Below, piece after piece: positions 19,235 through 27,839 of a stretch of 64,000 nucleotides of DNA. The DNA is taken from assembly GCF_000949865.1 (NCBI RefSeq), contig NZ_JWJH01000003.1, positions 124,001 through 188,000 on the forward strand, in the 5' to 3' direction. This stretch comes from Rhizobium nepotum 39/7 (GTDB lineage Bacteria; Pseudomonadota; Alphaproteobacteria; Rhizobiales; Rhizobiaceae). The first letter of the stretch is position 1. Every line of letters begins with the position of its first letter. Under the pieces are notes generated by a model that worked only from the letters and a program-made list of their open reading frames with translations, had not been told where the DNA came from and ran no database searches. Both the position numbers and the translations under genes were made by a program.

Positions 19235-19288
19235 CATACATGTCTGCATTATTTGTCAACATGTATGGTAACCTGTATTACATGTATG
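19235..19288. promoter_or_regulatory. Cluster of three 9-base ACATGTATG sites, candidate operator
   Basis: CATACATGT (19235-19243) is followed by its reverse complement ACATGTATG at 19259-19267 and again at 19280-19288, just upstream of the enolase-family gene. The repeats are AT-rich, exact, and spaced 24 and 21 bases. A dimeric repressor binding here would control the esterase/binding-protein operon. The remainder of 19187-19602 holds the box at 19419 and no gene I can support. Confidence 0.6.
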
Positions 19289-19418
19289 GGAGGGAAATCA
19301 AGGGTATTTGCGCAAAGCCGATAATGACGGCGCTATCGGCCGAGTGATTTTTGGTCGGGGGAGGGGCAGCCCTTGCCTTGAAAGAGGGCGGGCGGATATG
19401 GCGAATGTTCTCAGAAAT

Positions 19419-19446
19419 AATCCATAATTTTAGTAGATTATTGAAT
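19419..19446. promoter_or_regulatory. AT-rich sulfur-region box (a), upstream of the 19603 monooxygenase
   Basis: AATCCATA (19419-19426), 12 bases, then TATTGAAT (19439-19446). This copies the geometry of the perfect box at 41021-41048 (TTTCCATA-N12-TATGGAAA). It also contains the 7-base inverted pair AATAATC (19416-19422) and GATTATT (19436-19442). It lies 156 bases before the gene. Confidence 0.45.
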
Positions 19447-19602
19447 CGCGCAACGATCTTTCAACAATCGCCAGGACTATAAAAGACCATGCTGTGCCAG
19501 CGATGTCGGTCATCGTGCATTCTGTCTTGCGTATGCGCGGCACGGGAGGATGGCCGCACCTGCGCTGCCTGAGCCTCATCTTGCCGCAACAATCATTTCC
19601 GG

Positions 19603-20640
19603 ATGCACACCATGCCCCTTTCCCATATTTCCCATTTCGCTTTTCTGGTTCCCGGCAATTATCACGATGATGATCCTGCGCAGGGGCTGGAGGAAACCCT
19701 GCAGCTTTTCGAGACCGGGGAGGCGCTGGGCTATAACAGCGCCTGGGTTCGCCAGCGCCATCTGGAGCGCGGCGTATCCTCGGCCGCCACTTTTCTGGCG
19801 GCTGCGTCGCAGCGCACCAAGCGGATTGGGCTTGGCACCGCCGTCATTCAGCTCGGTTACGAAAATCCTTTCAGGCTGGCCGAAGATCTCGCCACAGTGG
19901 ATATCCTGTCACATGGGCGACTGAATGTCGGCGTTTCAGTGGGCGCGCCGCCCTTCGCCCATCTCATTTCGGACTATGTCGATACTGCACCCGATGCGGA
20001 TTACAGCCATGCCCGCGCCGAGAAGCTCGCCAGGGCCTTGAGGTCGGAACCGCTGTCCAGCGAGACTGAGGCGGGTAATGCGGCCGGCGCGCAAGTGCCG
20101 CGCCTTCGACCCTTCGCCAGGGGTTTGACCGATCGTCTGTGGTATGGTGGCGGATCGCAGAATTCCGCGCGCTGGGCGGGAAAGGCGGGCTTCAATCTGC
20201 TGACCGGCAATATCGTCAGCGGTGAAGATACCGATGATTTTCTGACAGCGCAGGCAGCGCTGGTCAGCCGCTTCCGACAGGAATGGGCGCATGAACGTCA
20301 GCCGCGTGTTGCCCTTGGTCGCGTAATCCTGCCGACCGATAGCGCCAGCCCGGCGACACGCCGCCGTTATGTGGAATTTGTCGCCGAGCGCGACAAGCGA
20401 ACGCATGCGCCGCATGGTGCGCGACGCACGCTTTTTCTGTCCGATATCGTTGGAACAACCGACGAAATTCTGGAAAAGCTGTCGCGGGATCCCGTTCTGC
20501 CGCACGTCTCGGAACTCAGGCTGGAACTACCCTATGAATTCCAGCCGGAAGATTATCGCCAGATCGTCGCGGATTTCGCGTCCGTCGTGCCGCAGCTTTC
20601 TGGCGGAAAGCCCGTTTTGAGAGCGGCAACGGGCCAATAA
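19603..20640 (+). CDS. LLM-class flavin-dependent monooxygenase (luciferase-like)
   Basis: A 345-residue member of the bacterial luciferase superfamily, predicted to use reduced FMN and oxygen. It has the early barrel segment LQLFETGEALGYNSAWVRQRHLE, then QRTKRIGLGTAVIQLGYENPFRLAEDLATVDILSHGR, the family beta strand followed by the phosphate-binding helix. The mid region RLWYGGGSQNSARWAGKAGFNLLTGN is also typical. An alternative in-frame ATG at 19612 is equally possible because no strong ribosome site precedes either. It stands alone, with an AT-rich box upstream and a bidirectional terminator after it. Substrate unknown; the neighbourhood suggests an organosulfur compound. Confidence 0.85.
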   Translation: MHTMPLSHISHFAFLVPGNYHDDDPAQGLEETLQLFETGEALGYNSAWVRQRHLERGVSSAATFLAAASQRTKRIGLGTAVIQLGYENPFRLAEDLATVDILSHGRLNVGVSVGAPPFAHLISDYVDTAPDADYSHARAEKLARALRSEPLSSETEAGNAAGAQVPRLRPFARGLTDRLWYGGGSQNSARWAGKAGFNLLTGNIVSGEDTDDFLTAQAALVSRFRQEWAHERQPRVALGRVILPTDSASPATRRRYVEFVAERDKRTHAPHGARRTLFLSDIVGTTDEILEKLSRDPVLPHVSELRLELPYEFQPEDYRQIVADFASVVPQLSGGKPVLRAATGQ

Positions 20641-20653
20641 GGTTATCACAACG

Positions 20654-20686
20654 CCGCCATTCCCGCGCCGAGCAAGGGAATGGCGG
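20654..20686. terminator. Bidirectional terminator between convergent monooxygenase genes
   Basis: Perfect 11-base stem CCGCCATTCCC (20654-20664) and GGGAATGGCGG (20676-20686) with an 11-base loop, midway between two convergent stops. Confidence 0.7.
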
Positions 20687-20701
20687 GCGATGGGACCGTC
20701 G

Positions 20702-22009
20702 TCAGTCCGGTTGGGGCAAGCCGTATCTGTCGCGTATCGTTGCGCCTTCATATTCGCGCGGGTAAACGCCTCGGTCTTGCAGCACCGGCACGACTTTTTC
20801 GACGAATTCGGCGATATCGTCAGGGGCGCGGGGCGGCTGCAGGGTATAGCCATCGACCGTGCCGTCTTGCCAGAGGTCGATCATGCCGTCCGCCACCTCT
20901 TCCGCTGTGCCGAGTAGCAGCCGGTGGTGCCCCTCCGAGCGCCGCACGGCCTCGCGGGCGGTAAGCTTTTCGTGGGTCAGTAGCTCGGAAAGGCCAAGCC
21001 CCATGCCCACTGCCCATTGGCGGTTCGGGTCGGGAATGAAGCGCTCGCCATCCAGTTTCGCATCGGGATCGAAATCGCGGGGTTCGATACCGTTTTCCTT
21101 GGCGAAGCGCGCCAAGAGACCGTCTTCCGAGCCGGTTCCGCTGTAGAGTTCGTGTTTGCGCAGCGCTTCCTCGCGGGTTTCGCCGAGAATGACGACGAGG
21201 CCGGGAACGATGCGGATGCCGGAGGGATCGCGGCCGAAGGAGACGGCGCGGTCACGGACCTTTTTGCCAAAGGCCTGGCCGGCGGGGCGTGACAATATGT
21301 TGCAATAGATGATCTCACCATGGCGCGCCGCCAGATCGATGCCGCCTTCGGAGGCGCCCGCCTGGGCGATGACGGGGTGCCCCTGCGGCCCGCGCGGCAC
21401 GTTGAGCGGTCCTTTGACATGGAAATATTGCCCCTCATGATCGATCGTCTCGGCCGTCGCCGCATCCCAGAAACGGTCTTCCGGCACCTCGCCTTCGCGG
21501 CGCGGATCCCAGCTCGACCAGAGCTTTTTCGCGACATCGAGAAATTCGGTGGCCTTGGCATACCGCTCATTGCGGGGCGGTAGCGGATCATTGCCAAAAT
21601 TGGCGGCGACGTTCGGATTGAAGGAAGAGACGATGTTGACGATCAACCGACCACCGGTGACGATATCGATGGATTGCGTCCGTCTGGCGAAATTATAGGG
21701 CGAATTATAGGTGGAGGACACCGTCGCCACAAAGCCGATATCCGGCACCTGTGCGGCGAGCGATGTGGAGAGGATAAGCGGATCGATGGTGTGAAACGGG
21801 CGGCTTGTCGGGTCGGTCAGCAGCGCCGGGTGATCGGAAAGGAAAACGGCGTCGAACCGGCCTTTGTGGGCCAGTTCCGTCAGCCGCCGGTAATAGCCGA
21901 TATCGTTGATATCGTGCCGGTCTCCGCTCCTGTATTTCCAGGCATTGGCGAGGTATCCGGTGGTGTTGATGCCGACATTCAGATTGAGCCGGCGTTTGTT
22001 CGTGCTCAT
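20702..22009 (-). CDS. NtaA/SnaA/DszA-family FMN-dependent monooxygenase
   Basis: A 435-residue LLM monooxygenase of the nitrilotriacetate / dibenzothiophene-sulfone (DszA) group, larger than SsuD because of long insertions. Diagnostic stretches are LNVGINTTGYLANAWKYR at the start, GRFDAVFLSDHPAL, TVSSTYNSPYNFARRTQSIDIVTGGR with VNIVSSFNPNVAANFG, GPQGHPVIAQAGASEGGIDLAARHGE and the C-terminal PVLQDRGVYPREYEGATIRDRYGL. The ATG at 22009 follows GTGGAAGC. It is divergent from the binding-protein/monooxygenase pair at 22418-25420 and probably shares their control region. Confidence 0.88.
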   Translation of the reverse strand: MSTNKRRLNLNVGINTTGYLANAWKYRSGDRHDINDIGYYRRLTELAHKGRFDAVFLSDHPALLTDPTSRPFHTIDPLILSTSLAAQVPDIGFVATVSSTYNSPYNFARRTQSIDIVTGGRLIVNIVSSFNPNVAANFGNDPLPPRNERYAKATEFLDVAKKLWSSWDPRREGEVPEDRFWDAATAETIDHEGQYFHVKGPLNVPRGPQGHPVIAQAGASEGGIDLAARHGEIIYCNILSRPAGQAFGKKVRDRAVSFGRDPSGIRIVPGLVVILGETREEALRKHELYSGTGSEDGLLARFAKENGIEPRDFDPDAKLDGERFIPDPNRQWAVGMGLGLSELLTHEKLTAREAVRRSEGHHRLLLGTAEEVADGMIDLWQDGTVDGYTLQPPRAPDDIAEFVEKVVPVLQDRGVYPREYEGATIRDRYGLPQPD

Positions 22010-22306
22010 GCTTCCACTTTTCTTTCAGGTCTGTTGGATTGCCGGCCTGCGGATCCGGCGTAATTGTGGGGAAGCGTAACAGCCGGGGTTTCGGTCGCGA
22101 GTTAAAAATCCTTGCTGCTCGGAGAAGAAAAACTTTCGAGCCATGGTTGCGTCGGCGCGCAAGGAGACGCCTCCCATCAAGCACACTCGGCCAAGGCATC
22201 GTTCGAAAATGATGCCATTTCCGAAAGGATATTTTGTCTACAGCGTGAGTGCTGGCGATCTGGAAACGAATTTCCTCAATGGCCTCCCAAATAGTACACT
22301 TTATCT

Positions 22307-22319
22307 ATAGAAAATATTT
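22307..22319. promoter_or_regulatory. AT-rich sulfur-region box (b) in the divergent 22010-22417 region
   Basis: The 13-mer ATAGAAAATATTT is repeated exactly at 38359-38371 and contains the GAAAATATT core also found at 39326-39334 and, inverted, at 43325-43333. The 408-base divergent region otherwise shows no gene or terminator that I can support. Confidence 0.5.
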
Positions 22320-22417
22320 CATCGCGTGTAGCGTGCCTCCAGATCGCAATTGAGAGGACGAACGCCATGGCTGATGCGGCCGTTCGCCTCGCACATCGGA
22401 TTTATTCGGAGACAGAC

Positions 22418-24013
22418 ATGACCTTTTCCAGACGCCAGTTTCATAAGATTGCACTCGCCGCCGGCGCTTTCGTGGCACTTCCGGGCGGTTCTTTTGCCGC
22501 TGCCGAAGAGCCGGTTTCGGGCGGCACGCTCAAGATCGTTTATTTTCCCGAGCCGACCCAGCTTGTGGCGATCAATACCAGCGCGGGTGGCCCGCAGTTC
22601 ATCGGCTCGAAGATTTATGACGGGCTTTTGACGTACGATTACGAACTTTCGCCCAAGCCAAGCCTTGCCAAAGAATGGAGCGTTTCCGCCGACGGGCTGG
22701 AATATGTCTTCCATTTGCAGCCGAATGCGAAGTTCCATGACGGCAAGCCGGTGACATCGGCGGATGTGGAGTTTTCGATCCTGCGGCTGAAGGAAGCCCA
22801 TCCGCGTGGTCGGGCGACTTTCTCGCATGTCGAAAGCGTCGATACTTCCGATCCTTTGATCGCAAAGGTGAAGCTTTCCAAGCCGGCGCCGGGATTGATC
22901 ACTGCGCTCGCCTCATCGGAATCGCCTGTTGTGCCGAAGCACATCTTCGAGACCTTCAAGCCGACCGACAATCCGAAACCCGCCCAGATCATCGGCAGCG
23001 GTCCATTCGTGCTGAAGGAATGGGTGCCGGGCAGCCATATTCTTCTGGAAAAGAATGCCGACTACTGGGACGCGTCAGGCCCCTATCTCGACCGCGTCAT
23101 CATCCGCCTCATCAACGATGCGGGCGCTCGCGCGGCGGCGCTCGAAACCGGGGAGGGCGACATCGGCCCGAACCCGGTGGCGCTTGCCGATCTGGAACGG
23201 CTGAAATCAATCCCGACGCTGAAGGTGGATGACCGCATCTATGCCTATGCCGGTCAGCAGAACCAGCTCGTCATCAACCTTGAGAACGAATATCTCAAGG
23301 AATTGAAGGTGAGGCAGGCCATCGCCCACGCGATCGACGTTCCGGCATTGATCGACACCGTGCTCTATGGTTACGCCGTGCCATCGCCCACGCCGATCAG
23401 CCCCGGTCTTGCGAAATTCCACAATCCGGATATCGGTTTTGCCAAATTCGACGTCGGGCTGGCGGAAAAACTGCTGGATGAGGCAGGCTTTCCCCGCAAG
23501 GATGGCGGCAAGCGCTTCAAGCTCAGGGTCACGACCAACCCGTTCAACCCGCAGACCTATTCGGATTTCATCGCACAGGCGCTTTCCAAGATCGGCATCG
23601 AGGCGGATATCCAGAAATTCGATTTCGGCACCTATGTGAAGGTCGTTTATACCGACCGTGCCTGGGACCTTTCAGTCGAATCCCTCTCCAATACCTTCGA
23701 TCCGACGGCCGGCGTGCAGCGCGTCTATTGGAGCAAGAACTTCAAGATCGGTCTGCCGTTCTCGAATGCCAGCCACTACGCCAATCCGGAAGTGGACCGG
23801 CTGCTGGAAGCGGCGGCGGTGGAGCCGGATATCGAAAAGCGTGCGGCTTTCTTTAAAGAGTTTCAGGCCGTCGTCGCCAAGGATCTTCCTGTCATCAATC
23901 TCGTCTCGCCGATCCAGCCGGTCGTCGGCAGCGTCCGCATCAAGGATTATGCGACGGGAGCGGAGGGTCTCAGCGGCAATCTCGCCAAAGCGTGGGTGAC
24001 GAAGGAGGCGTAG
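22418..24013 (+). CDS. Tat-exported ABC transporter substrate-binding protein, oligopeptide family
   Basis: A 531-residue periplasmic binding protein. The N terminus MTFSRRQFHKIALAAGAFVALPGG is a twin-arginine signal, which decides the ATG at 22418 over the one at 22367. The body is SBP_bac_5: EWSVSADGLEYVFHLQPNAKFHDGKPVTSADVEFS, GSGPFVLKEWVPGSHILLEKNADYW. It is clearly paralogous to the protein at 33095 (shared SADGL, FHDGKP-like, HPRGR and SPVVPKH segments). No permease is adjacent, so it probably feeds the transporter at 28935-32824. It is followed 54 bases later by a monooxygenase gene. Confidence 0.9.
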   Translation: MTFSRRQFHKIALAAGAFVALPGGSFAAAEEPVSGGTLKIVYFPEPTQLVAINTSAGGPQFIGSKIYDGLLTYDYELSPKPSLAKEWSVSADGLEYVFHLQPNAKFHDGKPVTSADVEFSILRLKEAHPRGRATFSHVESVDTSDPLIAKVKLSKPAPGLITALASSESPVVPKHIFETFKPTDNPKPAQIIGSGPFVLKEWVPGSHILLEKNADYWDASGPYLDRVIIRLINDAGARAAALETGEGDIGPNPVALADLERLKSIPTLKVDDRIYAYAGQQNQLVINLENEYLKELKVRQAIAHAIDVPALIDTVLYGYAVPSPTPISPGLAKFHNPDIGFAKFDVGLAEKLLDEAGFPRKDGGKRFKLRVTTNPFNPQTYSDFIAQALSKIGIEADIQKFDFGTYVKVVYTDRAWDLSVESLSNTFDPTAGVQRVYWSKNFKIGLPFSNASHYANPEVDRLLEAAAVEPDIEKRAAFFKEFQAVVAKDLPVINLVSPIQPVVGSVRIKDYATGAEGLSGNLAKAWVTKEA

Positions 24014-24067
24014 CGCCTCCCCACCTCTCGTTTAAAGCCGTGTCAGAGTTTAAAAGGGTTCATCGCT

Positions 24068-25420
24068 ATGAGCAGAAAATCCGAGAAGCTGGTCCTCAAT
24101 GCGTTCATCTATCCGGGTGGACATCACGAAGCAGCCTGGCGTCACCCCGAGTCGGAGCCTCTCCGCGTCACCGATATAAGGCTCTATCAGGATATCGCCC
24201 GCAAGGCGGAGGCGGCAAAGCTGGATGCCATTTTCTTTGCTGATGCGCCGGTGCTGGACGCCAATATCCGTTATGCCGCCCGCCACCGGCTGGAGCCGAT
24301 CACCATGCTGGCGGCCTTGGCGGCCGTCACCGAAAAGATCGGCTTCATTGCGACGGCCTCCACCACCTATTACGAGCCTTACAATCTCGCGCGGCTGTTC
24401 GCTTCGGTCGATCATATCAGCGGCGGCCGGGTGGGCTGGAACATCGTGACGACCTCGGTGGATGCAGCTGCCGGAAACTTCAATCTCCAGCAGCATCCGC
24501 CGCATGCCGACCGTTACCGTCAGGCGACAGAGTTCGTCGACGTCGTGACAAAGCTCTGGGACAGCTGGGAAGACGATGCCATCGTCGCCGACAGGGAGAG
24601 CGGTCTTTTTGCCGATACCGACCGCATTCATCCCGCCAATCATGAGGGCGAGTTCTACCGCGTGCGGGGCGCACTCAACATGCCGCGCTCGCCGCAGGGC
24701 CGGCCGGTCTATGTGCAGGCCGGCTCCTCGGAGGAAGGGCGCGGCTTTGCCGCCCGTTACGCCGAGGCAATCTTTACCGCGCATCAAACTCTGGAGAGTG
24801 CGCGGTCTTTTTATTCCGACATCAAGAGACGTGTGGCAGCCACGGGGCGTAATCCCGCCCATGTGAAAATCCTGCCGGGCATCAGCCCCTTCATCGCCTC
24901 CACCGAAGAGGAGGCGCGCAGGCTCGAGGCTTCCTTCAACGATCTCATCCAGCCGGCCTTTTCGCTCGGGCAGTTGCAGCGCATCACCGGCATCGATCTC
25001 TCATCGGCCGATCTCGACCAGCCCTTGCCGCAGGAAGCCGTGGAAGCGACACGCGCGCAGGCGGATAGCAGTCGTCACCAGCTGGTTCTCGATGTCATCG
25101 ACCGGGAAAATCCGACGATCCGGCAATTGCTGCACCGGCTTGCCGGTGGGCGCGGCCACAAGGTGATTTCGGGAACGCCGGAACAGGTGGCGGACTGGAT
25201 AGAGACCTGGTTCCGCGAGGGCGCTGCCGACGGGTTCAACATCATGCCGCCATGGCTGAATGGCGGGTTCGATATCTTCGTCGACGAGGTCGTGCCGATC
25301 CTGAAACAGCGCGGGCTGTTCCGCGAGGATTACGAGGGCGATACGCTGCGCGATCATTACGGCCTGCCCCGGCCGGAAAACATCCATGCGACGAAGGAGT
25401 TGCAAAGGGAACGCGCCTGA
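24068..25420 (+). CDS. NtaA/SnaA/DszA-family FMN-dependent monooxygenase
   Basis: A 450-residue LLM monooxygenase of the same subgroup as 20702 and 44449. It shows LNAFIYPGGHHEAAWRHPESEP, KLDAIFFADAPVL, TASTTYYEPYNLARLFASVDHISGGRVGWNIVTT, SPQGRPVYVQAGSSEEGRGFAARYAEA and the C-terminal PILKQRGLFREDYEGDTLRDHYGL. These proteins need a separate flavin reductase; the nearest is at 41118. It is the second gene after the Tat-exported binding protein, which suggests that import and oxidation of one substrate are co-expressed. Confidence 0.9.
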   Translation: MSRKSEKLVLNAFIYPGGHHEAAWRHPESEPLRVTDIRLYQDIARKAEAAKLDAIFFADAPVLDANIRYAARHRLEPITMLAALAAVTEKIGFIATASTTYYEPYNLARLFASVDHISGGRVGWNIVTTSVDAAAGNFNLQQHPPHADRYRQATEFVDVVTKLWDSWEDDAIVADRESGLFADTDRIHPANHEGEFYRVRGALNMPRSPQGRPVYVQAGSSEEGRGFAARYAEAIFTAHQTLESARSFYSDIKRRVAATGRNPAHVKILPGISPFIASTEEEARRLEASFNDLIQPAFSLGQLQRITGIDLSSADLDQPLPQEAVEATRAQADSSRHQLVLDVIDRENPTIRQLLHRLAGGRGHKVISGTPEQVADWIETWFREGAADGFNIMPPWLNGGFDIFVDEVVPILKQRGLFREDYEGDTLRDHYGLPRPENIHATKELQRERA

Positions 25421-25436
25421 GGTGGGACGGGCGTGT

Positions 25437-26408
25437 TCAGGCGGCGGCCTCCAGGGAGCGTATATCCTCGCGCAACAAAGCGAGTAGAGATGCGATTTCC
25501 GGCAGTCGCCGCCTGTCAGGACTTGTCAGCAGGTGATAACGGCTGGCCGTCGGCTGCGGTGCGCCGAAGGGTGTGATCAAGCGGCCGGTTTTAAGTTCTT
25601 CGGAAATCAGCGAATGGCGCGCAAGGCCGATGCCATGGCCGGACAAGATTGCCTCTATCAACGCGGTCTGGCGCGAAAAGCGCGGTCCGGTTGCCGAAAG
25701 CCGCAGCGGAATGCGGCAGGCGCGAAGCCAGTTTGCCCATTCGAAGGCAGCATCCGCGCCATTGCCGCGCAACATCGCAAAAGAGAGATCCCGCAGCCGC
25801 TCGGCTTCGCCGCAAAGGCGATGACGGGCCGCGAAATCCGGCGTGCAGACGGCACTGACGGTATCGGCAAAAAGCGGTTCGTGAATGAAGCCGAGGATTT
25901 GTCCATGGGTCGCGACGATGGCGCAATCGGCATCGAAATGGGTGAGGTCAATGGTGTCGCCCTCAAGGGATTCGATTGAAAGGTCCACATCTCCGAGAGT
26001 AGGAACGATGCCTCCCAGCCGTGGCGCCAGCCAGCGGGCAGCAAAACAGCCTTCCGCCAGAACCTTCAGCTGTCGCCGGCCGCCGGAAGCCATGAGATCG
26101 GAAAGGCTACCTATCATGGTTTCGAAAGCGTCCGCGAGGCCGGGGTAAAGCGTGCTGCCGGCATCGGTCAGCACCAGTTCGCCGCGCTGGCGGCTGAAGA
26201 GCGGCTGGCCGAGATGGGTTTCGAGAATGCGGACCTGCTGGCCGATTGCGGCAGTCGAGACATGCAGTTCCTCCGCCGCCCGCGAGAAGCTGGCGTGACG
26301 GGCGGCAACGACAAAGGCGCGCAACGCCGTCAGCGGTGGCAGCCGGGAAAGTGTCGGCAAGCGAAAAGCCGCCCGCGCGACGGAAGGAGGGATGAATTCC
26401 GTTCTCAT
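25437..26408 (-). CDS. LysR-type transcriptional regulator (GcvA-like)
   Basis: A 323-residue regulator with the LysR winged helix at about 25-85 (LTALRAFVVAARHASFSRAAEELHVSTAAIGQQVRILE) and a periplasmic-binding-protein-like effector domain after about 110. The sequence SRAAEELHVSTAAIGQQV resembles GcvA/AmpR-type members. It is transcribed in the same direction as the SfnB-like gene, 123 bases after it with a dispersed repeat between, and converges with the 24068 gene 16 bases away. It is a candidate controller of part of the sulfur region; the actual target is not shown by sequence. Confidence 0.88.
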   Translation of the reverse strand: MRTEFIPPSVARAAFRLPTLSRLPPLTALRAFVVAARHASFSRAAEELHVSTAAIGQQVRILETHLGQPLFSRQRGELVLTDAGSTLYPGLADAFETMIGSLSDLMASGGRRQLKVLAEGCFAARWLAPRLGGIVPTLGDVDLSIESLEGDTIDLTHFDADCAIVATHGQILGFIHEPLFADTVSAVCTPDFAARHRLCGEAERLRDLSFAMLRGNGADAAFEWANWLRACRIPLRLSATGPRFSRQTALIEAILSGHGIGLARHSLISEELKTGRLITPFGAPQPTASRYHLLTSPDRRRLPEIASLLALLREDIRSLEAAA

Positions 26409-26430
26409 GGCCGTCTCCTCTTCATGGCTG

Positions 26431-26534
26431 GAGCATTTCCAGTAAAAGTGCGTAGCGGTTTTACGTCCGGAAAATGCGAAAAAACAAAGTGATAGAGCAC
26501 GTCCGACGGATCCGTTTTGACCGGACGTGCTCTA
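26431..26534. repeat. Dispersed repeat, copy 2, supplying the stop codon of the next gene
   Basis: Reverse-complement copy of the element at 4912-4997. GTGCGTAGCGGTTTTACGTC, CGGAAAATGCG and GAGCACGTC are preserved. The ends form an inverted pair, GAGCACGTCCG (26494-26504) and CGGACGTGCTC (26522-26532), around a GGATCC-centred loop. The TAG of the SfnB-like gene (26532-26534) lies inside it. Confidence 0.75.
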
Positions 26535-27770
26535 GAATACCCGGCCTTCCTTCAGATGCGTCGTGGTGCCGTTGAGGTAGTAGTCGCCGACGACACGCGC
26601 CTTGTGGGCAAGCGGATTGTGGTTGTAGACCGTGCGGATGTTGCGCCAGTGGCGGTCGAAATTCCGCTCGCTCGATGTCGCCGAGCCGCCGCCGAGTTCG
26701 TAAAGATTGGTGGCGACCGTCAGCGAAAGCTGCGAGGCGATGATCTGGGTGCGGGCGGTGGCGAGCGAACCTTCCAGTAGGGCTGCCTCTATCGCCTCTT
26801 CATCGCCGCTGGCGAAAGCAACAGCCGTCCGGTCGAGCGTTCGGGCCGCCTCGCGGATCAGCGTCTTGACGGCGAAGGCGCCAGCGCTGATTTCGCCGAG
26901 CATCTTCTGTACGAAGGGATCCTGACTGGCGGTTTCCGCGCTGCTGTGGAGCGTGGTGCGTGCCTGGCGCTGCACATAATCGATACCGTCATTGAGTGCG
27001 CCCTGAACGGCACCGGCGGCGGAGGCTGCGAGATGCAACTGCCGCATGGCCGAGCTGTGGCGTCCGACCTGGCTGCCGAGCTTGCGGGTCGTCAGTTCAT
27101 GCGGGAGCACTTCGACATTTTCAAGCAAAACGCCGCCGCTTGCCGTCATGCGCTGGCCCATGCTGTCCCAGTCGTCGAGAATGGTGATCCCGGGCCGATC
27201 AAGCGGAATGAGGACGCCGATCGGCTGTTCGTCGTCGCCGACAGCGCTGAAGGTGCCGAAATCTGCGAAGGCGGTGCCGGTCGCATACCATTTGCGGCCG
27301 TTCAGACGATAACGGTCGCCATCGGCGCTGAGGCGCGTGGTGATTTCGCCGGGGCGTTTGGTGCCCTGTTCCGTGCTGGCGCCCGCGAAGAGCTTGCCGG
27401 TGAGGACATTTTCGAGGTGCCGCCGATCCTCAAGCTCTATCGGTGTGAGAGCGAGGTTTTCGGTGAAATTGAAATGGCTGCGGAGTGCGTGCGGAATATT
27501 GCTGTCGGCTTCGCCGAGGATCATCAGCACTTCGATATAGTCCGCAATCGAGCCGCCCGGTCCGCCCTTAACCTCGGGGATGCGCAGCGTGCCGATCTTC
27601 GCCTGCTTGATCAGATCGAAGATTTCAAAGGGCAGTTCCCGATGGCGTTCACGGCGGGCGGCATCCTTGGCCGCGACAACCGCAATGTCCCTGGCGCGCG
27701 CCAGAATGTCGTCCCGGCTCGGTACGCCGGAATTGTCGGTGGTTGCGGTCTGTATTTTAGGATTGGACAT
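26532..27770 (-). CDS. SfnB/DszC-like flavin-dependent monooxygenase (acyl-CoA dehydrogenase fold)
   Basis: A 412-residue acyl-CoA-dehydrogenase-fold flavoprotein of the sulfur-acquisition group (SfnB, DszC). In this group the fold uses reduced FMN and oxygen on sulfur compounds. Visible are LRIPEVKGGPGGSIADYIEVLMILGEADSNI, the substrate/flavin loop NGRKWYATGTAFADFGTFSAV, and the C-terminal GGGSATSSERNFDRHWRNIRTVYNHNPLAHKARVVGDYYLNG, where the RHWRN and NP segments are typical of DszC relatives. It is the last gene of the minus-strand ABC/aldo-keto operon. Exact substrate unknown. Confidence 0.88.
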   Translation of the reverse strand: MSNPKIQTATTDNSGVPSRDDILARARDIAVVAAKDAARRERHRELPFEIFDLIKQAKIGTLRIPEVKGGPGGSIADYIEVLMILGEADSNIPHALRSHFNFTENLALTPIELEDRRHLENVLTGKLFAGASTEQGTKRPGEITTRLSADGDRYRLNGRKWYATGTAFADFGTFSAVGDDEQPIGVLIPLDRPGITILDDWDSMGQRMTASGGVLLENVEVLPHELTTRKLGSQVGRHSSAMRQLHLAASAAGAVQGALNDGIDYVQRQARTTLHSSAETASQDPFVQKMLGEISAGAFAVKTLIREAARTLDRTAVAFASGDEEAIEAALLEGSLATARTQIIASQLSLTVATNLYELGGGSATSSERNFDRHWRNIRTVYNHNPLAHKARVVGDYYLNGTTTHLKEGRVF

Positions 27771-27798
27771 TGCGGGTTTCCCTGAGCGGATGTGATGA

Positions 27799-27822
27799 CC
27801 TGCGGCACGGTCGCGCCGCAGG
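27799..27822. terminator. Intercistronic hairpin between aldo/keto reductase and SfnB-like gene
   Basis: Perfect 8-base stem CCTGCGGC / GCCGCAGG with an 8-base loop. No T-tract follows in the direction of transcription, so it is more likely an mRNA-stability or processing hairpin than a full stop. Confidence 0.5.
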
Positions 27823-27839
27823 CATTTTCTTCTGGACGA

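Noticed and set aside
19550..19924. Alternative plus-strand frame overlapping the start of the 19603 monooxygenase.
   Set aside because: The translation lacks family motifs and the 19603 frame carries the luciferase-like signatures throughout.
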